The notes under the pieces are model-generated. The model had not been told where the DNA came from and searched no databases. It saw only the letters and a list, made by a program, of their open reading frames with translations. DNA of 33,836 bases from positions 1 to 33,836 of the forward strand of contig JACDES010000020.1 of the NCBI GenBank assembly GCA_013816265.1, read 5' to 3'. Position 1 is the stretch's first letter; each line of letters starts with the position of its first letter. Below are positions 1-8,621 of the stretch, one piece after another. The stretch comes from Parachlamydiaceae bacterium (GTDB lineage: Bacteria; Chlamydiota; Chlamydiia; Chlamydiales; Parachlamydiaceae). The position numbers and the translations under genes are program-made.

Positions 1-46
1 GTAGAAAACTCTGAGGTAAGCCCTTTGTTGCCTCAGAGTTTTCTAC
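1..46. repeat. Perfect 16-bp inverted repeat (hairpin)
   Basis: Bases 1-16 (gtagaaaactctgagg) are exactly the reverse complement of bases 31-46, with a 14-base loop. There is no clear T-tract right after it, so a transcription terminator is possible but not shown. It could equally be the end of a palindromic element that continues left of the window. The core cagagtttt recurs in a second inverted repeat at 174-210. Confidence 0.75.
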
Positions 47-93
47 ATGCCATGCGTGCAATCTATACTGCAGTCTAAAAGCGGTCGCCAGCG

Positions 94-122
94 ACACGCA
101 CTCCAAAGGGGTTCGCCTTCAT
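94..122. repeat. Fragment of dispersed palindromic repeat
   Basis: This 29-base stretch (beginning acacgcactccaaag and ending ttcat) matches 30046-30074 at about 25 of 29 positions. Both resemble the inner arm of the GCGAAAGAGG palindrome family (cgcactccaaacg). It is probably a decayed end of such an element. Confidence 0.45.
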
Positions 123-173
123 AAGTGCTAAAGGAAAAAAACTGCTTTTTTTTCGCAAAAAAAGTAAATACCA

Positions 174-210
174 TCAGAGTTTTGATTCTTACTTAAAAAA
201 TAAACTCTGA
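174..210. repeat. Inverted repeat upstream of the first gene
   Basis: Bases 174-182 (tcagagttt) pair with 202-210 (aaactctga), with a 19-base AT-rich loop. The arm repeats the core of the 1-46 hairpin. It lies about 70 bases upstream of the start at 281. It may be part of the same degenerate element; no regulator can be named. Confidence 0.4.
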
Positions 211-280
211 ATATAATTGAATTTTTCTAATCAATGTATTAATATATTAATCTCATAAAATAAAAAGGGCAAAAAATAAC

Positions 281-2068
281 ATGATTACACAAATTAGAAC
301 TTCATTAAAAGAATACTCAGAAACTTTTAAGATTCGTTTCAATTCATTATCACAACAAAATCAATTAATCGTAAAAATTGTTGCTGTCTGTTTTTCATCT
401 TTAGCCCTAATTGGTATTCTCAGAGTTGTTTATCGTCGCTATACATTTCAAGTACCTTCTGATACAACATCTATAACACCAATTGTTATTAAACAAGATC
501 CTAAAGAAGGACAGAAAAATTCTGATAACAAGAATTCAAATAGTGAAAATGATAATTCTGAAAACCAAACAATTTTTCCTGTTCTCGTATCCCCTAAAGC
601 TAAAAAGAATGAAAATGAATTTGATGCCTCCCTTAGAGAAGAGTTTCGCTCTCTATTCAATGATCTTGATTCAATGTCTGGAAATGATACTACCGTTCTA
701 AATCAAGTTAAAGCGGAAGCTGCCAATAATACAATTTCAGATAAAAAACGTGAATTAATCCAAGCTTTACTAAATTTATTTGCAAAGCACAAAAGTCATA
801 TTGATACTCAAAACGATCTTCTTTTAGATTCATATGATAAATGGGTTGTCACAACTCTTAAAGAAATTGCAATGATTACTTTGAAAGATAAAGTTATTCC
901 TTTACCTGTGGAGATGCCTATCGAGAAAGGAAAAGTAACTGATGAAACACTCGTTGTTGAGTCTAAAGACAAAGAACCTATTGATAAGGAGCCTATAAAA
1001 CAGCCAGAAGTTGTTATTGCCACTAGTGAAACATTAACTCAAACAACTGAAGATATTGTCAATAGTTCTGAAGTCCAATCAAAAGATGTTGTCCCAAAAG
1101 AAACTCCTGAAATTTCTACTTTACCAGCTGATACTTCATCTAAAGCCTCTCCAAGTATTCAAGAATTAACCACAGACGAAACACCTAAAAATGCCCCTAC
1201 AGGTGAAGTATTGGAAAAGACCGATCCACTAAATGAAAAAGAAGAAATAGTGGAAAAACAAGGCAACGATAGTTTGACACCACCCCCAATTGATAAAGGT
1301 GTTGAGCCATTAGAGTTAAAAAAATCACAGTTAGACACTATTCCAGAATGTATCACACCGCAAAAGTTAACTTCTATTGATACTGAAAAAGCAGATACAA
1401 CTAGTATCATTGACGAGAAAGAAGAAGAATTCGTACAGTTTTTGAATAAGATCGAAGAAAGAATATCTAACGAACCAAAATTCTTCAAAAATTTAATCGT
1501 AAAAAAAGCTGATGAAGAAACTAAAAAACTAATTTTAGAATGCCAAGCGCGTTTAGAATTATTAGAAAAAAAATATGAAGAGTTAGGCTATCCAGGCATT
1601 ATTAATAAACTTCATACCAACAAACACCCTGATGATTCGGTGAGAAAAAATTTAGCGCGAGTTGATAAAATACGAATTATTGCTAATATCCCTAAAACGT
1701 ATACAACAATGGGTAGTTTAAGATTTGCATTGAAGCATGTCACTTCTGAAAAAGTTTCTATCGGCGCTGTCACAAAATCACCCAAGCTTGTCAATGTCGG
1801 TCAGATGGAAATGAAATTATCAAAGGCTATTAGATTTTGGAAAGAATGGTCTTATGCAATTAATATACTTTCTCGACTTCAAGAAAACTTATTCGATAAA
1901 GACGAAACCAATAAATTGCGAAGACTTAAAGAAGTCTATGATGCTTATCAGCAAAACAAAGACAATATGAAAAAACAAAGTACACCAAAGAAAGATGTTC
2001 CAAGTAAAGTTGATTCAAATTTCAAAAAGAAAAAACCGCCTGTTGCTGAAAATAGTTCAGAAGTATAA
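281..2068 (+). CDS. Bitopic membrane protein of unknown function
   Basis: 595 aa. The N-terminal 30 residues are polar and basic. One hydrophobic segment follows at about residues 31-48 (IVKIVAVCFSSLALIGIL), then a short basic stretch. Residues about 60-370 are low-complexity, rich in Glu, Lys, Thr, Pro and Ser. Residues about 375-440 look like a charged coiled coil, and the C-terminus is Lys-rich. This suggests a single-span protein with a long soluble tail. Its first 50 residues resemble those of the protein at 16035-17519 in layout and sequence: a conserved SLS, a Gln, then IV and a hydrophobic run with FS. No enzymatic motif is visible. The ATG at 281 is the only sensible start, although no strong ribosome binding site precedes it. 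In an intracellular bacterium a secreted or inclusion-membrane role is possible but unproven. Coding status is secure from length; function is unknown. Confidence 0.8.
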   Translation: MITQIRTSLKEYSETFKIRFNSLSQQNQLIVKIVAVCFSSLALIGILRVVYRRYTFQVPSDTTSITPIVIKQDPKEGQKNSDNKNSNSENDNSENQTIFPVLVSPKAKKNENEFDASLREEFRSLFNDLDSMSGNDTTVLNQVKAEAANNTISDKKRELIQALLNLFAKHKSHIDTQNDLLLDSYDKWVVTTLKEIAMITLKDKVIPLPVEMPIEKGKVTDETLVVESKDKEPIDKEPIKQPEVVIATSETLTQTTEDIVNSSEVQSKDVVPKETPEISTLPADTSSKASPSIQELTTDETPKNAPTGEVLEKTDPLNEKEEIVEKQGNDSLTPPPIDKGVEPLELKKSQLDTIPECITPQKLTSIDTEKADTTSIIDEKEEEFVQFLNKIEERISNEPKFFKNLIVKKADEETKKLILECQARLELLEKKYEELGYPGIINKLHTNKHPDDSVRKNLARVDKIRIIANIPKTYTTMGSLRFALKHVTSEKVSIGAVTKSPKLVNVGQMEMKLSKAIRFWKEWSYAINILSRLQENLFDKDETNKLRRLKEVYDAYQQNKDNMKKQSTPKKDVPSKVDSNFKKKKPPVAENSSEV

Positions 2069-2130
2069 TTTTTTTTATGTGCGATTAATATCTTATACCC
2101 CACATAACGAATGTCATCATTTGTAATTCA

Positions 2131-2162
2131 TTGAAGCTTGGTCCACCGCGATCAAGCTTCAA
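2131..2162. repeat. 10-bp inverted repeat between genes
   Basis: ttgaagcttg at 2131-2140 is the exact reverse complement of caagcttcaa at 2153-2162, with a 12-base loop. It lies downstream of the gene ending at 2068. It lacks a following T-run, so it may stabilise the transcript 3' end rather than act as a classical terminator. Confidence 0.5.
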
Positions 2163-2187
2163 GTTAGAAGTAAAAATCCCATTTCTG

Positions 2188-2216
2188 TTGAAGTCCTTTA
2201 AGAAAAATAATATACT
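2188..2216 (+). promoter_or_regulatory. Sigma70-type promoter for the VOC gene
   Basis: TTGAAG at 2188-2193 and TATACT at 2211-2216 are separated by exactly 17 bases. The predicted transcript would start about 30 bases before the ATG at 2256. It matches the major sigma factor consensus at 4 and 5 of 6 positions. It has not been tested, and AT-rich DNA produces such matches by chance. Confidence 0.5.
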
Positions 2217-2255
2217 TTCCATGTGTGTTTTATTTTTTTAACCAAAAGGAAAATC

Positions 2256-2645
2256 ATGAAAGAAGAGCCTAAAATTGGTGAATTTTGTTGGAATGAGCTT
2301 GCAACAACAAATGTTCAAGCAGCAAAAGATTTTTACGGAAAAGTATTTGGATGGAAATTCTCCGATCATGACATGGGCGATATGACTTATACAATGATCA
2401 AAATTAATGATAAAGAATTTGCTGGAATTTGGGCAATTCCCAAAGATCAAGAAAAACAAATTCCACCACATTGGATGTCATATATCTTGGTAGAAAAAGT
2501 AGATGAAACCCTCGAAAAAGCCCGTAAGCATGGCGCAACTATTATAAAACCTGTTTCTAATGCGGGTGATTTTGGTCGTTTTGCTATCATTAAAGATCCA
2601 ACAGGTGCTCATATTGCACTATGGCAAACATTAATGAAAAAATAA
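2256..2645 (+). CDS. VOC (glyoxalase/bleomycin resistance-fold) protein
   Basis: 129 aa, a typical size for a two-module VOC domain. The pattern GEFCWNELATTNVQAAKDFY at the start of the first module, FYGKVFGW, and the C-terminal KDPTGAHIALWQ are typical of the glyoxalase-like VOC family related to Cfp30B-type proteins. VOC proteins use metal-coordinating residues for isomerisation, ring cleavage or drug binding; the substrate here cannot be told. The ATG at 2256 is chosen over the upstream in-frame GTG at 2223 because AAGGA lies 5 bases before it and family homology begins there. A plausible promoter is at 2188-2216. The gene is monocistronic: a hairpin array follows it and the next gene has its own ribosome binding site. 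Two more VOC genes occur in the window (18573 and 21034). Confidence 0.9.
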   Translation: MKEEPKIGEFCWNELATTNVQAAKDFYGKVFGWKFSDHDMGDMTYTMIKINDKEFAGIWAIPKDQEKQIPPHWMSYILVEKVDETLEKARKHGATIIKPVSNAGDFGRFAIIKDPTGAHIALWQTLMKK

Positions 2646-2684
2646 TAATTTTTTAGAGGGTAGCAAAGCATAACCCTACAACTA

Positions 2685-2807
2685 AGCGTCTTTCTTTCAT
2701 TAATGTCCACTATTGTCCATATCGTCCATATCGTCCATATATTTCATGGACAGTATGGACTATATGGACGATATGGACGATATAGACAAAAATGGACGAA
2801 AGACGCT
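2685..2807. repeat. GTCCAT/ATGGAC hairpin array, copy 1
   Basis: The left half carries gtccat-type units spaced by about 9 bases (2706-2738); the right half carries atggac units (2746 onward), so the two halves fold onto each other. Outer ends also pair: agcgtctttc at 2685-2694 with gaaagacgct at 2798-2807. The 24 bases at 2746-2769 are identical to 18438-18461 in copy 2. It sits between two plus-strand genes. Confidence 0.8.
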
Positions 2808-2871
2808 ACTCTTTTAAAATTTATTGCTATTAAGCATTTTATTTTATAAACAACTATCGATTAGGAGTAAT

Positions 2872-4218
2872 ATGTTAACATTTAAAAATTTTCGCCTTCG
2901 TCAACATTTAATATATTTTTTCTGCGCATTCATTTTGATTTCTCAAAATACATATTCTGCTGAAGTATCTACACAACGAAAAAATCTCTCCAAAGCTATT
3001 GAGAGTAAAAATACTGCGTTAGCTAAATCAATAGTAGAAAAAAATAAAATTCCTGTAGATGAACTTTCAGAAGGTTCTGAGACACCCTTGATGGAAGCTG
3101 CTTATATAGCCAATCTCGACCTTGTTCGTTACTTTATTAAAAAAGGTGCGGACGTTAATTTCAATGATACAGAAGGTTACAAAAAAACACCTATTCAGCA
3201 AGCGATAGCAACTTTTTGGACTAAAAATGATGATACTGTTTCTAGCATAATTCAAGAACTAGTAAATGCTGGTGCAAGAGTCAATAAAAAAATAACAAGC
3301 TGGCAACCATCTGCATTTATGGAGGCCTGCAAAGAAGGTGCTGTAAAATGTGTGAAGGTTTTCATTAAAGCTGGAGTAGATTTAGAAGCTAAAACATCAC
3401 AAGGTAATACTGCTTTAATGTTTGCTGTAGAAAATGGAAAGGATGAAGTGACTTCCATCCTATTACAAAATAAAGTTAATACAGAAAGCAAAGACTCTCA
3501 AGGAAAAACAGCCCTTCTCTATTCAATCCAAAAAGGATCGCCATCCTTGGTCAATCTTCTGATTGGAGCAGGAGCCAAATCTGATGTAAAAGATGCAAAT
3601 GGCACAACGGCTTATATGTATGCATTAGCATCAGGTGTAAATACTCTTAAAGAACTTTTTTTTCAACTCACAAAAGATTTTAAAACCTTAAATAACGAGA
3701 ATCAATCCGTCCTCTTTTTTGTGGCTCGCTCTAATGATGTTCAGACTGCAAGTTATTTTATCAATCAAGGCTTGAAAATTAATCAAAAAGATAAAGATGG
3801 TTCAACACCACTTCTTGAAGCCGCTAATGCAAATCAAACGGACATGGTAAGATTTTTCATAGAAAATGGCGCTGATATGAAACTTGTCGATAATAAAGGC
3901 ATGTCCGCTGTTTATGCAGCAGCAAAAAATCTTAACTTGGACATGCTTCAATTGTTATTAGATAAAAAAGCCCCTATAGACCATCCTTATGAATATGGAA
4001 TCACTCCTATTATGCGTGGAATCATTGACAATAACTTTGAGGTTTTCGTCAGATTACGCAATGCTGGAGCAAACATCAAAGCACGTACAACCCAGACTTT
4101 GACCATTACAATGCTGTTCCCTTATGGAAGATATGAAGTACCCACTCAAACAAGTGTGGTAGATCTTGCCAAGATTCTGAAGAGAACTGATATGATTCAA
4201 GTTCTTTCCAAAAATTAA
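2872..4218 (+). CDS. Secreted ankyrin-repeat protein
   Basis: 448 aa. The ATG at 2872 is preferred to an in-frame ATG at 2824 because AGGAG lies 4 bases upstream and a clean signal peptide follows: basic n-region, hydrophobic core LIYFFCAFILIS, likely cleavage after TYSA near residue 29. The mature part is almost entirely ankyrin repeats, about nine, some degenerate. Typical motifs are ETPLMEAA near residue 60, GNTALMFAVENG, GKTALLYSIQKG, GSTPLLEAANAN and repeated VRFFIENGAD-type helices. Ankyrin repeats bind proteins and are frequent in bacteria that live inside eukaryotic cells. A Sec signal points to periplasm, surface or onward secretion. No other domain is visible, so the partner is unknown. 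A terminator hairpin follows immediately. Confidence 0.9.
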   Translation: MLTFKNFRLRQHLIYFFCAFILISQNTYSAEVSTQRKNLSKAIESKNTALAKSIVEKNKIPVDELSEGSETPLMEAAYIANLDLVRYFIKKGADVNFNDTEGYKKTPIQQAIATFWTKNDDTVSSIIQELVNAGARVNKKITSWQPSAFMEACKEGAVKCVKVFIKAGVDLEAKTSQGNTALMFAVENGKDEVTSILLQNKVNTESKDSQGKTALLYSIQKGSPSLVNLLIGAGAKSDVKDANGTTAYMYALASGVNTLKELFFQLTKDFKTLNNENQSVLFFVARSNDVQTASYFINQGLKINQKDKDGSTPLLEAANANQTDMVRFFIENGADMKLVDNKGMSAVYAAAKNLNLDMLQLLLDKKAPIDHPYEYGITPIMRGIIDNNFEVFVRLRNAGANIKARTTQTLTITMLFPYGRYEVPTQTSVVDLAKILKRTDMIQVLSKN

Positions 4219-4256
4219 AAAAATCTAACGATACAGAAAGTCGATAGATTTTTTTT
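4217..4256 (+). terminator. Rho-independent-like terminator after the ankyrin gene
   Basis: aaaaaatcta (4217-4226) can pair with tagatttttt (4245-4254), followed by further T residues. The stem is AT-rich and weak, but its position overlapping the stop codon and its T-tract fit a terminator. Confidence 0.55.
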
Positions 4257-4283
4257 CATCACAAAATGGTGACACTATTCTAC

Positions 4284-4331
4284 TATTCCACGCGTGGTCC
4301 AAAATACAAATTTTAGACCGCGCGTAATATA
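4284..4331. repeat. Imperfect palindrome, possible relic of the TATACCACG family
   Basis: acgcgtggtccaaaat at 4290-4305 pairs with attttagaccgcgcgt at 4310-4325 with two mismatches. The flanks (tattcc / aatata) extend the symmetry weakly. The ends resemble the TATACCACGCG termini at 14701 and 17599, so this may be a short diverged copy. Confidence 0.5.
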
Positions 4332-4410
4332 TAGAAAAAAATTCTAGATTAATTGATATTTTTAAATAATATACTCAAAAATTTATAGTAAACAATTTCA
4401 ACCCCTTCTA

Positions 4411-4518
4411 TAGTTAACTATTCAAGATGGGATGATTGATGCCGGTAATTTATTTGTGTTAGCCACAAATAATGAAAAAGCAGAAATATTACTGTTGGAT
4501 CTACCTAAAATAAGTTAA
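4411..4518 (+). pseudogene. Possible gene-end remnant
   Basis: An open stretch follows the stop at 4411-4413 and ends in TAA at 4518. It contains ATG at 4432 and would encode about 28 residues (MIDAGNLFVLATNNEKAEIL, then LLDLPKIS). The composition is protein-like, but it is too short to be an ordinary gene and has no ribosome binding site. It could be the tail of a decayed gene or chance. I do not recognise the family. Confidence 0.25.
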
Positions 4519-4591
4519 TATTTTTATTGATTTTTTTATGACACACTGAGATCCTGCTCATTTTCTAAATAGGCAAATCTTTGGTGTGATC

Positions 4592-6031
4592 ATGAATGTA
4601 AATAGTAGTCTTCGAAGTGGTTCTACGACCGAACAAAAAAAGACAGTCACTAAACCTTCAAAAAAACAAGATACTCGCGTTTCTGCAGCTGCTGTTTTTA
4701 ATTTTGGGGAAACATCAGCCGCTGGTACATCTAAAAGAAGAAAAATAACAGATAGAATTCCTTATTCTTCACTTCCTCAACCTCTATTTATTAGAATACT
4801 TGGTTTTTTAAATACACGAGATAGAATTACTGTTTCTTTTACTTGTCGATATGGAAAAACATGCCTATTAGCTTCAGGTAGCCAGGACATCTCAAACATT
4901 GCTCCTCTTGTCGATCCTTATCTCACCTACGTTAAAAGCGTGTTAACAGATAATAATTCCCATAAGAAGTTAAAGGAAATAAAACAGAAATTTTTAAATG
5001 ATAAAAGCATGCTAGCTTTGGAGCACTCTGAAAGAATACATGAACTAAAAAATAAAATTTTTTCTCTGTTAAAAAAAGCTCTCGCTAATAAATCGGGTCG
5101 TGAAAGCCAAAGTCAGGTTATCGCATTAATGCTTGAGAATGAAAAGGATTATTCTCTTGCAGATGTGGGCGATGTTTTAGAAAATAAAGAATCTGCTTTA
5201 ATAAACTTAGTCACAAAAAATCCATTAGCCCTTCAACATTTATCCAAAGAACATAAACGGAATTATAAAATTGTTATGGCTGCTGTTAAAGTAGACGGGT
5301 ATGCATTATGTCATGCATCTTCTACATTGAAAATTGATAAGACTATTGTTTTAGCTGCTGTTAAACAATGTGGTACAGTAATATTTTTTGCTCACGTATC
5401 GATGAAAAGCAGTAAAACAATCGCTCTTGCAGCTGTCTCTCAGAATGGTTTGGCCTTAGAAGCTTTTTCTAAAGAAATAAAACAAGATAAAACAATTGTC
5501 AGAGCTGCTGTTCAACAAAATGGATGTGCCCTTGAATATGCCGATGTATCATTAAAAAGTGATCTTAAAACTGCTTTAATGGCAGTTAAACAAAATGGAT
5601 TTGCTATCTGTGATGTAATAGAGGCTTTAAAAGATAATGAAGTATTAGTAATTGCTGCTATAAAGCAAAATCCTAAGGCAATCCAATTTGCTTCTCCAAG
5701 ATTACTCGACGATCCGAAGACTGTTTTGGTAGCCATTAAAGGAGATCCTCTTACACTCAGATTTGCTTCTAACAATATCAAAAAGAATAGAAGAATTGTG
5801 TTAGCTGCTTATGATAAAGATCCTGATTCACTTAAATATGCTCATGAACATATACGAATAAACTACAAAACATTATTTGAAGAAGAGCGAAAAAAGATTA
5901 GAGAAGAAAATAAACAAGCTGAAAAAGAAAAAGCTCAGTCAAAATCTGCAAAGCCTGAAGGCAAAGAAGCGAAAAAGCAGGAAACAAAAGAACGCCCAAA
6001 ATCTGCTGATAAAGCCAAAAAGAAATCGTAA
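4592..6031 (+). CDS. F-box protein with DUF4116-type repeats, candidate effector
   Basis: 479 aa from the ATG at 4592; an in-frame GTG at 4586 is also possible, and neither has a clear ribosome binding site. Residues 1-55 are Ser/Thr/Lys-rich and probably disordered. Residues about 56-95 (IPYSSLPQPLFIRILGFLNT and on) match an F-box: Leu-Pro, then Ile-Leu-x-x-Leu, then Thr-Cys-Arg. Residues about 224-423 contain eight 25-residue repeats of the form (D)KTIVLAAVKQNGxALxxAS, typical of DUF4116. The last 55 residues are Lys/Glu-rich. F-box domains recruit Skp1 of eukaryotic SCF ubiquitin ligases, so a bacterial copy implies action inside a host cell, with the DUF4116 array as likely substrate-binding part. 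DUF4116 proteins are abundant in amoeba-associated chlamydiae. No Sec signal is present, so a type III route is likely by inference. Confidence 0.88.
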   Translation: MNVNSSLRSGSTTEQKKTVTKPSKKQDTRVSAAAVFNFGETSAAGTSKRRKITDRIPYSSLPQPLFIRILGFLNTRDRITVSFTCRYGKTCLLASGSQDISNIAPLVDPYLTYVKSVLTDNNSHKKLKEIKQKFLNDKSMLALEHSERIHELKNKIFSLLKKALANKSGRESQSQVIALMLENEKDYSLADVGDVLENKESALINLVTKNPLALQHLSKEHKRNYKIVMAAVKVDGYALCHASSTLKIDKTIVLAAVKQCGTVIFFAHVSMKSSKTIALAAVSQNGLALEAFSKEIKQDKTIVRAAVQQNGCALEYADVSLKSDLKTALMAVKQNGFAICDVIEALKDNEVLVIAAIKQNPKAIQFASPRLLDDPKTVLVAIKGDPLTLRFASNNIKKNRRIVLAAYDKDPDSLKYAHEHIRINYKTLFEEERKKIREENKQAEKEKAQSKSAKPEGKEAKKQETKERPKSADKAKKKS

Positions 6032-6156
6032 ATAAACGATTTTTGTTAGCTCTTAGCGTCTGTTAAAAGACTATATACGGTTAAAACAAGAAAAAATATT
6101 AAATTGTTCTATTTTTTTTTACCGTTACTGTTTAAAGAACTATTACAACATATATT

Positions 6157-6545
6157 TTAAGGAAGGTTCTCTTTGTTAGGCCTGAAGTGCCGGTATGAAA
6201 TAGCCCAGGTCGTAGCAAAGCGGAGGCCCAATGGCATTCGGTTAAGAAACCATGTGCCTTTTGGTTATGTGTTAAGGGAGGTGCTAAAAAAAGCATGATT
6301 TTTTAGATATGCTTATTTTTAGTTACTTATAAAAACGAACCTTCCTTAACCGAATGCCATTGAGCGGAGGCCTGGGTGTAAATAAAATAATAATCGAGTC
6401 CTGAAAGGACGGCATAATCATGCACGTATCAATGTGCCGTCCCTACAGGACTCAATGTCTTGTTTGTACTGTCCCAGGCCTCCGCTTCGCTTCGACCTGG
6501 GCTATTTCATACCGGCCCTTCAGACCTAACACAAGGAACTTTTCT
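6157..6545. repeat. Nested palindromic element (outer unit)
   Basis: The outer arms at about 6161-6228 and 6474-6545 are inverted copies with few mismatches; the shared core includes gacctgggctatttcatacc. The centre holds a second palindrome, gagtcctgaaaggacggca (6396-6414) against tgccgtccctacaggactc (6434-6452). The left arm is interrupted next to agcggaggcc by a separate unit (6229-6362). No gene is encoded, so this looks like a non-autonomous mobile or structural repeat. It fills nearly all of the gap between the F-box gene and the convergent gene ending at 6593. Confidence 0.75.
6229..6362. mobile_element. 134-bp MITE-like insertion with 10-bp target duplication
   Basis: The ends caatggcattcggttaag (6229-6246) and cttaaccgaatgccattg (6345-6362) are perfect 18-bp inverted repeats. 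The unit is flanked by direct repeats agcggaggcc at 6219-6228 and 6363-6372, as expected for a target-site duplication. It has no open reading frame. A 9-12 bp duplication fits IS4-like transposases, but no transposase is in the window, so the family is only an inference. Confidence 0.7.
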
Positions 6546-6592
6546 TAAGTGAATGTGGATAAAAGAATGCCCCCCTAGAGGTGTAGAAAAAA

Positions 6593-8611
6593 CTAAAGAG
6601 AATCGGCTAACTCTGTTAAATAAGGCTGGTCGTTTAGATGGTTCTTCAACAATATTTTTTTATTCTCTTTACTCAAATTGGTATGACAAAACGTTCCTCT
6701 AACATAAGCACCTTTAACCAATATTGTATAAAATGTTTTTCTATTTTCAAAACTCATAACGGGTTGATCAGAACTTTCTTTCAATACATAAATAGCATTT
6801 AATAGATGATTAAATTCTGATTCTGTTTCAATAAAAGGAATAATTGATCCAAAGATTACCTCACAATCAATCCAACTATGCTTTGGACTTTGAAACAATT
6901 TGGCGATAACAATTTTAAACATCTCCTTATGATTTCCTTTAAGTAGTACAATCAAAAGAGATGAATAAAAAGAGACTGTCTGTTCACCTTTACTAAAAAT
7001 TAGAGTTATCATTTGATCAACTTCAACACCAAATTCATCAATCAAATTCTTTATTATTTGGACAATTTCTTTTATTTCAAATTTCGAAAGCAAAGCAAAA
7101 GTTTCATCAAATATTTCAAGTGTATTTGGATCCTTTATCATTAAATTAAATCTTAAAATGAACAGATCTTTGCGTATTTCTTTATGCTTTTGGTTGCCAT
7201 TTGACATGACACCCTTGAATTCTTTTATTATCGTTTTTTGAAAATCAAAACTTAATTGTTCCATGCGAAGAATGCGGTCTTTAATGCTCATGTGAGCAAT
7301 GTCCTCAAGTAGATATGTTGCTCGCCGACCACTCGATGATACATCACATTCGTCAATCCATTGAGCGAGTAACTTAAACTGGTTAAGAGATAGCTGAGGT
7401 ATCAATGCGTGTTGATAGACATCGGCTTTTAAAAACAATTCCCCTAAAAATTTTTTGTCGACTACATTTTCGTTTTGAAGAGTTAAAAATTTTGTAAAAA
7501 TTTTATATGCCCATTTATGTGCCATTGTTGAGCACATTTGTCTTAACGCGTAAACAAGATCTAGCAAAAGGGCAGAATCATTATTTATTTCTAAGATCCG
7601 TTCAAATACAAGAACATTCATTTTTTCATTCAATTGATTACTATGAATAAATTTAAATAAATCCACGAGCATACTTAAATGTGATTCTTGAGCTAATCCA
7701 CACATCCCCTCAATTTGTTTTACACTAATTTGAGCTAAAATCTCCCTTTTTCGAGATTTTTCAAATGATGGAAAAACAAGTAGTAAAATATTAACATCCA
7801 TTTTTGACAAAATGGCATATAAATTATTTCTCAATTGAGTATCTTTATCAGATTCGATCTTCTTAGTTTTTTCTAAAACATCGTTTATTATCGCTACAGC
7901 TAATTGAGGACTGTGTTGACTGATTCTGTTAACTAAAAGACAGCTTTCATCCATTGCGAGATAATAGAAAATATTAAAATCTAAATCCTCGATTTGAAGA
8001 TCTTTTCCCTTTCCAAGTTTTTCAAGAGTGAGAAAATAGCGTAAACATTCAATCCAACTCAATAATTGACTTTGAACGATTTTTAAAGTAGGCAGAAAAG
8101 GTCCTAGCTCTTTAGGTTGCGTGAGTAGAATCGTTTTTAAATCAGGTTTTCGTGATAATTCATCTAAAAATACCATGTCCATCGGAAATTGTGAATGACG
8201 TAAATCAATGATAGGCTCTTCAGCCTTAGGAGATACTTCCAACTGTTTCTCTTTATCAACAATTTCGTGATTGATCGCATCTTTTGGGATTTGACTTTGA
8301 GCAATTTGATCAGTTTTTTTCTCTGTTGGAGTAAGCTCTTTGAGTTCTGTTATTCTTTCCATTCCTGAAAGGGCTTGAAACCACAATGTTGAAATGTAAT
8401 TCGAGCAGCAAGGACCAAAACCAAAGGTAAGAATAGTCAAAGCAAATGCTTTAATGCCCCGGCAAAACTGCCAGGAGGAACTATGGTGTTTGTAAAATGT
8501 GATTTGTTGGTATTGATGACCATTAATTTCAATAGCTTCTGGAGCTGTTATAGCATTGATATTACCAATTCTATTATTGCTGCTATAGGCTGTGTTATTA
8601 AAGTAGTTCAT
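6593..8611 (-). CDS. Paralogue 1 of a leader-bearing repeat family, unknown function
   Basis: 672 aa. Residues 28-93 form a leader almost identical to that of the upstream gene (8622-9929): EINGHQYQQI, then SSSWQFC and a hydrophobic segment at about 53-77 (IKAFALTILTFGFG...), ending in MERITELKEL. Residues about 145-215 contain LRHSQFPMD, LLTQPKELG and WIECLRYFL, shared with the 746-aa paralogue. The rest is predicted helical, and the C-terminus carries LLKNHLNDQPYLTEL, the family's end motif. No catalytic motif is visible. One or two membrane passes near the N-terminus followed by a long soluble helical domain recall inclusion-membrane or effector proteins. The start lies 10 bases after the upstream stop, so co-transcription is likely. 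No clear ribosome binding site is seen; translation may be coupled. Confidence 0.82.
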   Translation of the reverse strand: MNYFNNTAYSSNNRIGNINAITAPEAIEINGHQYQQITFYKHHSSSWQFCRGIKAFALTILTFGFGPCCSNYISTLWFQALSGMERITELKELTPTEKKTDQIAQSQIPKDAINHEIVDKEKQLEVSPKAEEPIIDLRHSQFPMDMVFLDELSRKPDLKTILLTQPKELGPFLPTLKIVQSQLLSWIECLRYFLTLEKLGKGKDLQIEDLDFNIFYYLAMDESCLLVNRISQHSPQLAVAIINDVLEKTKKIESDKDTQLRNNLYAILSKMDVNILLLVFPSFEKSRKREILAQISVKQIEGMCGLAQESHLSMLVDLFKFIHSNQLNEKMNVLVFERILEINNDSALLLDLVYALRQMCSTMAHKWAYKIFTKFLTLQNENVVDKKFLGELFLKADVYQHALIPQLSLNQFKLLAQWIDECDVSSSGRRATYLLEDIAHMSIKDRILRMEQLSFDFQKTIIKEFKGVMSNGNQKHKEIRKDLFILRFNLMIKDPNTLEIFDETFALLSKFEIKEIVQIIKNLIDEFGVEVDQMITLIFSKGEQTVSFYSSLLIVLLKGNHKEMFKIVIAKLFQSPKHSWIDCEVIFGSIIPFIETESEFNHLLNAIYVLKESSDQPVMSFENRKTFYTILVKGAYVRGTFCHTNLSKENKKILLKNHLNDQPYLTELADSL

Positions 8612-8621
8612 TTTATGGTTT

